In this document: positions 8,393-16,380 of the stretch, in pieces
How the letters are laid out: each line of letters starts with the position of its first letter
How positions within the stretch are numbered: position 1 is the first letter of the stretch
Assembly: GCA_041753075.1 (NCBI GenBank)
Contig: JBGSVE010000166.1
Span: 1 to 64,000 of the forward strand
Reading direction: 5' to 3'
Source of the DNA: UBA6163 sp041753075
GTDB taxonomy: Bacteria; Planctomycetota; Planctomycetia; Pirellulales; Pirellulaceae
Length of the DNA: 64,000 nucleotides
The notes under the pieces: generated by a model
The model's database searches: none
What the model was told of the DNA's origin: nothing
What the model saw: only the letters and a program-made list of their open reading frames with translations
Translations under genes and position numbers: made by a program

Positions 8393-9640
8393 ATGCTCAC
8401 TTTCCGTGAAACCACGCTGCCCAACGGGCTGCGGATTGCCGCCGAAACCGATGACCGCGGCTACTCGGCATCGTTTGGATACTTCGTTCGTACCGGTGCC
8501 CGCGATGAGACCGACGTCGAGTCTGGTGTCAGTCACTTTCTTGAGCACATGATGTTCAAAGGAACGCAGCGACGATCCGCTGCGGATGTTAACCGTGAAC
8601 TTGACGAACTCGGTGGCCAATCCAACGCCTACACGAGCGAGGAGCAGACGGTTTACTACGCGACGGTTCTGCCCAAGTACCAATCGCGAATCATCGATTT
8701 GCTCACGGACATGATGCGGCCATCGCTTGCCGAGAGCGATTTCGACACCGAACGAAATGTAATTCTGGAAGAAATCGCGAAGTACGAAGATCAACCGCCA
8801 TTCGGTGCCTTTGAGCGTGTGATGGAGCTTTATTTTACGCCACGAGGTTTGGGGCGACGCGTCTTGGGCACCGCCGAATCGATTGCCGCGATGACTCCGC
8901 AGGTCATGCGAAACTACTTTAATCGACGTTATGCACCGGAGAATATCGTTTTGGCCGCAGCCGGAAAAGTCGACTTTGACGCGCTGGCGCAACAAGCCGA
9001 AAAGTCGACGGCGGATTGGCAAAAGCTGCCCAAGTCACGAGCGCCCCGCCCTGACGACGTCGCGACGGTGCCCGAGGGCATTGAACTGGATGCGATGATC
9101 GATGCGCCCGACGCCAGTCAGGGATACTTGGTGCGAGTCTCACCGGCACCGGCAACGGCGGACCCAAGTCGATACGCCGCGCGGTTATTGACCACGATTT
9201 TGGGCGACGATTCGGGAAGCCGTTTTTTCTGGGAATTGATTGACACCGGCCGCGCCGAATCGGCGGCGATGTGGACCCAGGAATTTGCTGACTGCGGCGC
9301 GGCCTACACATTACTAGTTTGTCCACCTGAGGACTTAAGTGGCAATCGTGAAGTGATTGACAAAGTCGTCGAGGCGGTCTTACGCGACGGTGTTACCGAA
9401 CAAGAATTGGTTCAGGCGAAGAACAAAACGATTGCCAGTTGTATCATGCAGAGCGATCGCCCCAGCAATCGTTTGTTCGGTGTCGGCAACGGTTGGCAAA
9501 TGCGTGGCGAGTACGTCGATTTGGAAACGATGCTGGATCGTTATCGCCGCGTGTCGTTGGCCGATGTTGCGTTGGTAGCCAAGAAATCATTTGCCAAGCC
9601 ACCGACCGAGACGTTTGCGGTGGCCGGTGCGCTGCGATAA
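8393..9640 (+). CDS. M16 zinc peptidase, catalytic subunit
   Basis: A 415-residue M16 peptidase with an intact inverted zinc motif HFLEH (His48, Glu51, His52) and the distal glutamate in NVILEEIAKYED (about 126-127). The equivalent of the Arg-Tyr motif reads SRFFWELIDTGRAESAAMW, so that substrate-binding feature is not evident and would come from the neighbouring subunit. There is no signal peptide, so it is probably cytoplasmic. It closes the run that starts with the small membrane protein and miaB. Substrate unknown; related enzymes act on peptides or processing intermediates. Confidence 0.92.
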   Translation: MLTFRETTLPNGLRIAAETDDRGYSASFGYFVRTGARDETDVESGVSHFLEHMMFKGTQRRSAADVNRELDELGGQSNAYTSEEQTVYYATVLPKYQSRIIDLLTDMMRPSLAESDFDTERNVILEEIAKYEDQPPFGAFERVMELYFTPRGLGRRVLGTAESIAAMTPQVMRNYFNRRYAPENIVLAAAGKVDFDALAQQAEKSTADWQKLPKSRAPRPDDVATVPEGIELDAMIDAPDASQGYLVRVSPAPATADPSRYAARLLTTILGDDSGSRFFWELIDTGRAESAAMWTQEFADCGAAYTLLVCPPEDLSGNREVIDKVVEAVLRDGVTEQELVQAKNKTIASCIMQSDRPSNRLFGVGNGWQMRGEYVDLETMLDRYRRVSLADVALVAKKSFAKPPTETFAVAGALR

Positions 9641-9740
9641 GCAAATCGTTGAATTTAATGCGTTTTACGCTATTTTTTTTCATAAACCGTTCCTCGCTTG
9701 ATCCTGTTGGTGCCTCGTACTCGGGTGACAAAAATTGGAG

Positions 9741-9760
9741 AACGGTTGTCCGCAACCGTT
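9741..9760 (-). terminator. Probable intrinsic terminator for miaA
   Basis: AACGGTTG (9741-9748) and CAACCGTT (9753-9760) form a perfect 8-bp stem with a 4-base loop, 30 bases beyond the miaA stop. On the minus strand the stem is followed within five bases by ATTTTTG. On the plus strand no T-run follows, so it suits miaA better than the convergent M16 gene. Confidence 0.55.
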
Positions 9761-9790
9761 TGGGAACGCACAAACGGATGCGCACAACCG

Positions 9791-10759
9791 TCACCCAGAA
9801 AACCGTTGGCAAAGCTGATCGATGCAGTCGTCAAGATCGGCATCCGATTGGACGTTGATTGATTCCCGTGTCGGTAAGCTACGAAACCAAGTTTCTTGGT
9901 GGCGAGCGAGCTTTCGAGTATGAAAGACGACGGAGTCGATCGTAGATTGAAGCGGCGACTGGTCGTTCAAGTGGGCAATCACTTCGCGATATCCGACCGC
10001 GGTTGCGGCGGTGCGTGCGAGCTGGCCATGACGGGTCAAAAGTTGTTTGACCTCATCGACAAGTCCCGCCGCAAACATCCCGTACACACGCTGCTCGATC
10101 CGTTGGTGCAGCGATTCGCGCGGCCAACATAGCGTCAACAAGGTCGCCGAATCGGTGGGTACGCCGCGGTCAAATTGGGTTTGGCGATGGCTCAGCGGCA
10201 CTCCGGTTAAGTATGCGACTTCGAGCGCCCGCGTGATTCGCCGCGTGTCACTGGGCGGCAACCGAGCCGCCGAAAGCGGATCAACCTGTTGCAAACGCCG
10301 ATGCAATGCGGCGACGCCGAACGCTTCGGTATCCTTCGCCACGGCCGCGCGAAATCCCCAATCCGCCGGTGGACCGGGGTCGAATCCATACAGCAGCCCT
10401 TTGAGATAAAGCGGCGTGCCACCAACGAACAGCGGTCGTTTGCCGCGAGCCAAAATGTCCGTGACGCAGTCGGCGGCGCGGCCAAGGTACTGCGCGACGC
10501 TGAACTCCTGCGTCGGACAAACGATGTCCAACAAGTGGTGCGGGACTTGTTCACGTTCAATCGGGGTTGGCTTTGCAGTCCCGATGTTCATGCCGCAGTA
10601 AACGGCAATCGAGTCGAGCGAGATGATTTCGGCGTCCAGGCGGTGGGCCAATTGCATGGCGACCCGCGACTTGCCGCCTGCCGTGGCCCCGGTCAGGATG
10701 ATTGCCCGCGAGGGGATCGGCGGGAACGGTGCAGCGTCGCGCGGTGAGGATTGTACCAT
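9791..10759 (-). CDS. miaA: tRNA dimethylallyltransferase
   Basis: Transfers the dimethylallyl group from DMAPP to N6 of A37 in UNN-decoding tRNAs, giving the i6A that MiaB then methylthiolates. It is 322 residues, normal for MiaA. The P-loop is GATAGGKS (24-31), followed by the conserved ISLDSIAVYCGMNIGTAKP segment (usual form D-S-x-Q-V-Y-x-x-x-x-I-G-T-A-K-P) and VPHHLLDI. FVGGTPLYLKGLLYGFDPGP and DTRRITRALEV are further family signatures. Note Ile-Ala in DSIAVY where most bacteria have Met/Arg-Gln. It is monocistronic between convergent and divergent neighbours. Confidence 0.95.
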   Translation of the reverse strand: MVQSSPRDAAPFPPIPSRAIILTGATAGGKSRVAMQLAHRLDAEIISLDSIAVYCGMNIGTAKPTPIEREQVPHHLLDIVCPTQEFSVAQYLGRAADCVTDILARGKRPLFVGGTPLYLKGLLYGFDPGPPADWGFRAAVAKDTEAFGVAALHRRLQQVDPLSAARLPPSDTRRITRALEVAYLTGVPLSHRQTQFDRGVPTDSATLLTLCWPRESLHQRIEQRVYGMFAAGLVDEVKQLLTRHGQLARTAATAVGYREVIAHLNDQSPLQSTIDSVVFHTRKLARHQETWFRSLPTRESINVQSDADLDDCIDQLCQRFSG

Positions 10760-10885
10760 CAGGAGGCAAAATAGCGTCGCGGGGTAACTTTGTTTAGACC
10801 TCGACCAAGAATCGATTCGACCTTTGGACGTGTCTCATGTTATCTTTCTGGGAAGCCCGTCGTCGTGGGCACATACGAACGTGTT

Positions 10886-10914
10886 TCAAAAGGGGTCTGA
10901 CCCTTTCGCATTGG
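10886..10914. repeat. Short palindromic element with core GGGGTCTGACCC
   Basis: AAAGGG (10889-10894) and CCCTTT (10901-10906) flank GTCTGA, giving a small hairpin, followed by CGCATTGG. The motif resembles GGGGTCTGACCC elements seen dispersed in many bacterial genomes, and a related GTCCGACCCC stretch is at 30972. It lies just ahead of the preferred start of the GNAT gene. Confidence 0.45.
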
Positions 10915-10925
10915 CCGGAGCAGCG

Positions 10926-11483
10926 ATGGGATTGACATATTTCAAACGGTTTCGGATGGAGCTTGATCTCGACGGCGAAATCTTTGCCGCACCGCCATGC
11001 AGCCCGCCCTACGAATTGGTGCCGTTTGATGATGAGCTGATTCGCGACCATGCGGCGGCGAAATTCCAGAGCTTTCGCCAAGAACTCGATGCCAACGTGT
11101 TTCCCTGTTTAGGACGCCGCGATGGGTGTTTGCGGCTGATGCAAGAGATCGCTAGGCGGAGCACGTTTGTTCCCGAAGCGACGTGGTTGCTGCGCTATCG
11201 TGATCCGCATGGTCGCAAACCAGAATCGGTCGGTACGGTCCAAGGGCTGGTTTTGGACGACTGGGGCGCGATCCAGAATCTGGGGATCAGCCGCGGCCAT
11301 CGCGGACGCGGTCTCGGCACCATGCTGCTGCGCCAAGCCGCGATCGGCTTTCGCGAGTTTGGGCTCAGCCACATGCACCTGGAAGTCACGACCGATAACA
11401 CCGCAGCGGTTCGATTGTATGAGCGATTAGGTTTTCGCCGCGCGCGAGTCGTCTACAAGGCCGCCGAAGTCGCAATGGCGTAA
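10926..11483 (+). CDS. GNAT family N-acetyltransferase
   Basis: A 185-residue protein from the ATG at 10926. Residues about 85-180 match a GNAT fold: a beta-4 strand with TVQGLVLDDWGAIQNLGI, the acetyl-CoA pyrophosphate loop RGHRGRGLGTMLL (Q/R-x-x-G-x-G/A), and the C-terminal TTDNTAAVRLYERLGFRRA typical of ribosomal-protein or small-molecule acetyltransferases. The frame is open upstream to 10824, but that extension crosses a palindromic element, so the internal start is preferred. The gene ends 4 bases before the lhgO start and is probably co-transcribed with it. The acceptor substrate cannot be told. Confidence 0.85.
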   Translation: MGLTYFKRFRMELDLDGEIFAAPPCSPPYELVPFDDELIRDHAAAKFQSFRQELDANVFPCLGRRDGCLRLMQEIARRSTFVPEATWLLRYRDPHGRKPESVGTVQGLVLDDWGAIQNLGISRGHRGRGLGTMLLRQAAIGFREFGLSHMHLEVTTDNTAAVRLYERLGFRRARVVYKAAEVAMA

Positions 11484-11487
11484 CCGG

Positions 11488-12684
11488 ATGGCTGAAACAA
11501 CGAACTTTGACCTGGGCGTGATTGGCGGTGGCATTGTTGGCTTGGCAACGGCGTATCAATACCTTGGTCGATTTCCCGATCGCCGAGTCGTTGTGCTCGA
11601 AGCCGAAGCGGACGTCGGGATGCACCAAAGCGGCCACAACTCAGGCGTGCTGCATTCGGGCATTTATTACAAGCCTGGTTCGCTCAAGGCTACGTTGTGT
11701 CGCTCTGGCAAAGCCGAAATGGAGCAATTTTGTACGGACCACGGCGTGCCGTTTGATCGCTGTGGCAAAGTCATCGTCGCGACCAACGAAGCCGAACTGC
11801 AAAGGCTCACCGACATCGAAGAACGTGGCGAACAAAACGGTGTCCAGTCGCAACGAATCCATAGTGATGAGTTGCGGCGGCTTGAACCTGCAGCCGCCGG
11901 AATCGCCGGATTGCACGTACCTGAAACCGGCATTGTAGACTACCGTCGCGTTTGCTTGATCTTGCGCAAGATCATTGAATCCCAAGGCTCAAGGGTGGTC
12001 ACGTCCGGGCGAGTCGAGCGAATCCAGGGCCAGCCACAATCTTTGCTTTTGCACGCGGCCAAGGAGCGATTCGCGGTGGCAAAAATGGTCAACTGCGCGG
12101 GCCTACAATGCGACCGCGTGCTGCGTTTGGCTGGCGGCCAAACGAGCGTGCGAATTGTGCCGTTTCGTGGTGAGTATTACGAGATCGTTGCCAGTCGCCG
12201 ATCGCTGTGTCGCAACTTGATCTATCCTGTACCGGAGCCAAAGTTTCCCTTTCTGGGAGTGCATTTTACGCGAATGATCGGCGGCGGCGTGGAATGTGGG
12301 CCGAATGCCGTTTTGGCCCTAGCGCGTGAAGGTTATCGCTGGCGTGACCTGAGCGCCGGTGACTTGATGGAAACGTTACGATTTCGCGGTTTCCAAAAAT
12401 TGGCGGTCCAGCATTGGCGTATGGGAATCGGTGAGATCTGGCGGTCGCTGAACAAGCAAGCGTTCGTGATGGCGCTGCAGAAACTAGTTCCCTCGATCAC
12501 CACCGGCGATCTTGTGCCCGGACGTGCCGGTGTCCGCGCCCAAGCCGTAGCCGCGGATGGCAAATTGGTCGATGACTTTTTTATCCAGCACACCGACCAC
12601 GCGATTCATGTGCTCAATGCGCCTTCACCGGCTGCGACCGCATCGTTGGCGATCGCTAGGCATGTCGTCGCGATGTTCGACTGA
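11488..12684 (+). CDS. lhgO: L-2-hydroxyglutarate oxidase/dehydrogenase
   Basis: FAD-dependent enzyme of the DAO fold that oxidises L-2-hydroxyglutarate to 2-oxoglutarate, removing a side product of central metabolism and passing electrons to oxygen or the quinone pool. It is 398 residues, matching LhgO. The dinucleotide loop is VIGGGIVGLATAYQYL (11-26), followed by the diagnostic HQSGHNSGVLHSGIYYKPGS, LCRSGKAEM and VPETGIVDYR. The C-terminus has PGRAGVRAQAV and the substrate/FAD segment HVLNAPSPAATASLAIA. Its 3-prime end overlaps the convergent methyltransferase gene by 29 bases. Confidence 0.94.
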   Translation: MAETTNFDLGVIGGGIVGLATAYQYLGRFPDRRVVVLEAEADVGMHQSGHNSGVLHSGIYYKPGSLKATLCRSGKAEMEQFCTDHGVPFDRCGKVIVATNEAELQRLTDIEERGEQNGVQSQRIHSDELRRLEPAAAGIAGLHVPETGIVDYRRVCLILRKIIESQGSRVVTSGRVERIQGQPQSLLLHAAKERFAVAKMVNCAGLQCDRVLRLAGGQTSVRIVPFRGEYYEIVASRRSLCRNLIYPVPEPKFPFLGVHFTRMIGGGVECGPNAVLALAREGYRWRDLSAGDLMETLRFRGFQKLAVQHWRMGIGEIWRSLNKQAFVMALQKLVPSITTGDLVPGRAGVRAQAVAADGKLVDDFFIQHTDHAIHVLNAPSPAATASLAIARHVVAMFD

Positions 12685-13468
12685 ATTCATACAGTGCAAT
12701 TGCACCGGCGACCGCGACATTCAGCGAATCGATTCCTGCGGCCATCGGAATTTTGCCGCGATCGGTACACGCCATTTGAATCGACATTGGCAATCCGTCG
12801 GCTTCGTTGCCCAGCACGATCATTTTTGCGGCGGAGCCCACATCGATCTCCTGCAACGGCCGGCTGTCTTCGGCAAGCGTCGTGGCGATCGTTCGCCACG
12901 TGCCGGTCCGTCTATTTTGCTCAAACCAATCCAGCGGCTGGGCCAAGTCGTAGTATGTCATCTTCAGCGCCGCACCCATGCTGACTCTCAACACACGGCG
13001 GCACAGCGGATCGGCAGTTTGTGAATTGAGTACAATGTCGCTGATACCAAACGCGGCGGCGGTGCGCAGCAAGCTGCCCCAGTTTTCTAAATCATTGAGC
13101 GAAATCGCGGCCAGCGCCAGACGCCCCGATTCGCAGCGATTGGACAGCCGATCGATTGGCGAAAATTCCATTCGTTCGCCACAGGCCAACACGCCGCGGT
13201 GAAAGTCGAATCCAGCGACGGTGCCGATGGCCGCTCGCGTAGCGACGTAGATCGGAGTTTCCGGATGTACCAGTGGGCTCAGTTCGGCCACACGATTGGG
13301 CTCGGCCAAGACGCTGGCAACGGGGTATCGGCTGGCGAGCAACCGCCGCACGACAAGTCGACCTTCGGCAATGAACAGCCGGCCGCGTTTGGCGATGTCT
13401 ACCGACCGCAGGTTGCGATACGGTTCCAATCGCGGGTCGTCAGCGTCCGAAATGGGGATCAAATTCAT
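12656..13468 (-). CDS. SpoU/TrmH family RNA 2'-O-methyltransferase
   Basis: SPOUT-fold SAM-dependent RNA methyltransferase, 270 residues from the ATG at 13468. An N-terminal RNA-binding segment (SVDIAKRGRLFIAEGRLVVRRLL) precedes the three SpoU motifs: ALNDLENWGSLLRTAAAFG-like motif 1 (here SLNDLENWGSLLRTAAAFG), MIVLGNEADGLP (motif 2) and IPMAAGIDSLNVAVAGAIAL (motif 3). Motif 3 usually reads IPM-x-G-x-x-x-SLNVxxA. The target nucleotide in rRNA or tRNA cannot be told from sequence. The frame extends to 13579, but that part has no family similarity. The end overlaps lhgO tail-to-tail. Confidence 0.92.
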   Translation of the reverse strand: MNLIPISDADDPRLEPYRNLRSVDIAKRGRLFIAEGRLVVRRLLASRYPVASVLAEPNRVAELSPLVHPETPIYVATRAAIGTVAGFDFHRGVLACGERMEFSPIDRLSNRCESGRLALAAISLNDLENWGSLLRTAAAFGISDIVLNSQTADPLCRRVLRVSMGAALKMTYYDLAQPLDWFEQNRRTGTWRTIATTLAEDSRPLQEIDVGSAAKMIVLGNEADGLPMSIQMACTDRGKIPMAAGIDSLNVAVAGAIALYEFSRTSRRHA

Positions 13469-13886
13469 GCTGATATGATGCGAAGAAGTGGCGGCGAGAC
13501 AAAACCCCCCCGTTTTGACTCGCCGCCAATTTCCTATCGCGAGGGAAAAACGGAAGCAATCCGCGACCACGCCTCCCATGCGCAGCCGCTACTTCACGCT
13601 GTTCCGAACCTTGCGTGGGGGAAACCACCCTGTTTCCCCGCGCCGGCAAAGATTGGTATCGGCAGGTCGCAATGAAGAATCCGCGTAGAACTTTGAAGCC
13701 GGCAAACACGAATGTGGCGCGGCTGTCGGTAGGTCCGACTACCGTGACCTTAACGATTAAGCGAAAGATTGTATGCTCGCGGTCGCGGCCAACTAAACTG
13801 CGACATTGCCAGCGCCGCGTTTTGTTAGACTGAAAGCTGGTTAGCAATTTCAAACCCGATTCACAACACCCGCCCGGAGACTTTTC
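13469..13886. other. Divergent intergenic region with two small hairpins
   Basis: The 418 bases between the methyltransferase (minus) and the Tat-exported protein (plus) hold no gene I can support. Two inverted repeats are visible: GGGGAAAC (13618-13625) with GTTTCCCC (13632-13639), and CGGTAG (13726-13731) with CTACCG (13738-13743). No convincing -35/-10 pair was found. Confidence 0.45.
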
Positions 13887-14834
13887 ATGATGACCCATTC
13901 GATTTCTCGAAGACTTTTTCTTGGCTCCGCATCGATCGCCGCGGCTGCGGTGACGTTACCGCGATTTGCCATTGCGGACGACGCTGACACGCCGTTCAAA
14001 ATCTCATTGGCCGAGTGGTCGTTGCATCGTGCGATCAAGGAAGGCAAGATTTCAAATCTCGACTTCGCGCAAATTGCGAAAGAAGAATTTGGTATCGAAG
14101 CGGTTGAATATGTCAATCAATTTTTTGCGGATAAAGCTCAAGACATGGCTTACCTTGGCGACATGAAAAAGCGTGCCGCCGACAACGGTGTTAAGAGTTT
14201 GCTCATCATGATCGATCGCGAAGGCAACCTCGGCGACCCCAATGATGACAAGCGAACCACCACGGTGGAGAATCACAAGAAGTGGGTCGATGCCGCCAAG
14301 TTTCTCGGTTGCCATTCGATTCGCGTCAACGCAGGCAGCAGCGGCAGTTTCGAGGAGCAACAGAAGCTGGCCTCCGATGGACTTCGCCGAATCAGCGAAT
14401 ATGCTGCGATGGCGGACTTAAATGTAATCGTTGAAAATCACGGCGGACTTAGCAGCGATGGATCGTGGTTGGCCGGTGTCATGAAGATGGTCGATTTGGA
14501 CAACTGCGGCACGTTGCCAGACTTCGGTAATTTCTACATCGAGCGCGGCGAGCACCCCATTTTGTATGACCGCTACCAAGGCGTCGAAGAGTTGATGCCA
14601 TTCGCCAAGGCGGTCAGCGCCAAGACCTACGACTTCGACGAAGACGGTAACGAAACGACGATCAACTACACACGCATGATGGACATCGTGCTGTCGCACG
14701 GCTACCACGGTTATGTTGGAATCGAGTACGAAGGAAACAAGCTCGGCGAGTTCGAAGGCATCAAAAAGAGCAAGCAGTTGCTCGAAAAGTGCCTCGTTGC
14801 TGCCGAGCAGCCCACCGCCGCCGCTGCGCCGTAA
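13887..14834 (+). CDS. Tat-exported sugar phosphate isomerase/epimerase-like protein
   Basis: A 315-residue xylose-isomerase-like TIM-barrel protein. The N-terminus has a twin-arginine signal (SISRRLFLG with Arg8-Arg9, then an alanine-rich hydrophobic stretch ending near FAIADD), so it should be exported folded. The mature part shows barrel-like elements SLAEWSLHRAIKEG, GIEAVEYVNQFF, SIRVNAGSSGSFEEQ, NVIVENHGGLSSDG (metal-site Glu and His), GTLPDFGNF and HGYHGYVGIEYEGN, as in hydroxypyruvate isomerase and related proteins common in planctomycetes. The substrate is unknown. It probably starts at 13887 or 13890. The next gene, 74 bases on, is also exported. Confidence 0.88.
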   Translation: MMTHSISRRLFLGSASIAAAAVTLPRFAIADDADTPFKISLAEWSLHRAIKEGKISNLDFAQIAKEEFGIEAVEYVNQFFADKAQDMAYLGDMKKRAADNGVKSLLIMIDREGNLGDPNDDKRTTTVENHKKWVDAAKFLGCHSIRVNAGSSGSFEEQQKLASDGLRRISEYAAMADLNVIVENHGGLSSDGSWLAGVMKMVDLDNCGTLPDFGNFYIERGEHPILYDRYQGVEELMPFAKAVSAKTYDFDEDGNETTINYTRMMDIVLSHGYHGYVGIEYEGNKLGEFEGIKKSKQLLEKCLVAAEQPTAAAAP

Positions 14835-14908
14835 TGAGCAGGTCATTGTCGCAAGCCTCCACAGGCGTTCATTTCTAGCAGCCTTCATCCCACCCTCACG
14901 GACTCACC

Positions 14909-15958
14909 ATGCACCGCCGCAACTTATTCCTAATCGCCTCGCTTGGACTCCTTACGCTACTTGGCTTTTCGCTGGCAATGAAAACGGGCGACGCACCCGC
15001 CTCGCAGATGCAAAAGTTTGTCTCGGCGTGGATTGATTCGCTGGATGACGCGCAGCGGACCAAGGCGCTGGTGGCTTACGGGTCGGGTGATCGCACGACC
15101 TGGAATTTCATCCCACTGGAAACTCGCAAAGGTTTGCCGCTAATGGAAATGAACGTCGCCCAACAAACGGCGGCGCTTCGCGCGGTGCGTGCGGCGCTGA
15201 GCGATGCGGGTTACGAGAAGTCGAGCAAGATCATGCAAAATGAATCGATGCTGCGAATCCTCGAAGGCCCCGGCAGCGAAGCGAAACGCAATCCCGAGAA
15301 GTATTACATGACGATCTACGGCAGTCCGGCCGATGCGGGCACTTGGGGAATGAGTTTCGAGGGTCATCACTTGTCGTTGAACTTTGTTTGCCGTGACGGG
15401 GTTGTCGTTGACAGCACGCCTCAATTCTTCGCCGCCAATCCGGCGACTTTGCTTAGCGACGTCACTGGCCCTTTGCCCAAGGGCACGCGGATCTTGCGAG
15501 ACGAGGAAGAGATTGCTTTTGAGTTGGTCAACAAGATGCAGCAATCCGATCGCCAGCAAGCCGTGATCGATGACAAATCACCGGCGGAGATTCGCTTCGC
15601 ATCATTGCCGCAACCCGAACTCGCCGCTGCCGAGGGCGTGCGGATGAGCGACCTGGACCGCGAGTCCCAACAACGCCTGAACAAGCTCATTGATGTCTAC
15701 GCCAAAGCAGTGCCCGCCGAAGTTGCGGATGAACGTTTGCGAATCATTCAAGCCGATGGCCCTGCGGAAATATACTTCGCTTGGGCTGGCGCGACGAAGC
15801 CCGGCATTGGTCACTACTACCGCATTCAAGGCAAGTCATTTTTGATTGAATTTGTCAATACGCAACCTGACGCCGAGGGCAATCCGGCCAATCATATTCA
15901 CGCGGTCTATCGTGACCTGACCGGTGACTTTGACTTGCCAATTAAGAGCGGTACCTAA
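14909..15958 (+). CDS. DUF3500 domain protein, exported
   Basis: A 349-residue protein with an N-terminal hydrophobic segment (FLIASLGLLTLLGFSLA, about 6-22) acting as signal peptide or anchor. The rest matches the DUF3500 pattern: WNFIPLETRKGLPLMEM, then a helix with AALSDAGYEKSSKIM, then YYMTIYGSPADAGTWGMSFEGHHLSLNF, and near the end GHYYRIQGKSFLIEF with NPANHIHAVYRD. The paired GHHLSLNF and NHIHAVYRD elements are the recognisable core. Biochemical role unknown. It follows the Tat protein on the same strand and may share its transcript. Confidence 0.85.
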   Translation: MHRRNLFLIASLGLLTLLGFSLAMKTGDAPASQMQKFVSAWIDSLDDAQRTKALVAYGSGDRTTWNFIPLETRKGLPLMEMNVAQQTAALRAVRAALSDAGYEKSSKIMQNESMLRILEGPGSEAKRNPEKYYMTIYGSPADAGTWGMSFEGHHLSLNFVCRDGVVVDSTPQFFAANPATLLSDVTGPLPKGTRILRDEEEIAFELVNKMQQSDRQQAVIDDKSPAEIRFASLPQPELAAAEGVRMSDLDRESQQRLNKLIDVYAKAVPAEVADERLRIIQADGPAEIYFAWAGATKPGIGHYYRIQGKSFLIEFVNTQPDAEGNPANHIHAVYRDLTGDFDLPIKSGT

Positions 15959-16380
15959 GGATCTCGCAGTCTTAGCGGGTCCACGTTTGCCGCCCGGCGG
16001 CGTAGGAAGATCGATCAACTTTGTGTCTCGCGGCAATCGGCTGACCACCGTTACGCCACTGTCAAACAATGGCTTGTTCAAGCCTCGCGCCGGATAGGCA
16101 GTATCGAAGACGACCAAGAATCTAGCTTGCCAACTTACAACCGCGAGAGCAGCGGCAAACCAACTATTGGTAGTCCTTTGTTGTTGTCAACAACAATTTC
16201 CTCGAGGGCCATTTTCGTGCCAAGATCAATCCGGCAGTTTTGATACACTTCGCCTAAATTGCAGGGAGTAAACCGACCCTCACGATTAAGTCCAGTTGCC
16301 GCCGTTTTCCTCGCGTCATGTCGCTAAAAATTTCATCACGCAAAAACTTGACAATCCTCAGTTCTGGAAGCGGCTAAGCC
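15959..16380. other. Intergenic region upstream of the kinase-LRR gene
   Basis: These 422 bases have no supported gene. The most regular feature is a perfect 19-base palindrome at 16178-16196, TTGTTGTTG T CAACAACAA, about 185 bases before the kinase start. A TTGACA hexamer at 16348-16353 has no matching -10. Confidence 0.45.
16178..16196. promoter_or_regulatory. Perfect 9+1+9 palindrome, possible operator
   Basis: TTGTTGTTG and CAACAACAA are exact inverted repeats around one T. A two-fold symmetric site of this size in a promoter region could bind a dimeric regulator, but its trinucleotide composition also allows chance origin. Confidence 0.3.

Noticed and set aside
8363..9022. Minus-strand open frame of 219 codons opposite the catalytic M16 gene
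   Set aside because: The M16 frame carries the zinc motif and is clearly coding; the opposite frame has no known motifs.
16348..16353. TTGACA hexamer before the kinase-LRR gene
   Set aside because: No -10 hexamer at a suitable distance; the 17-base position reads CGGCTA.
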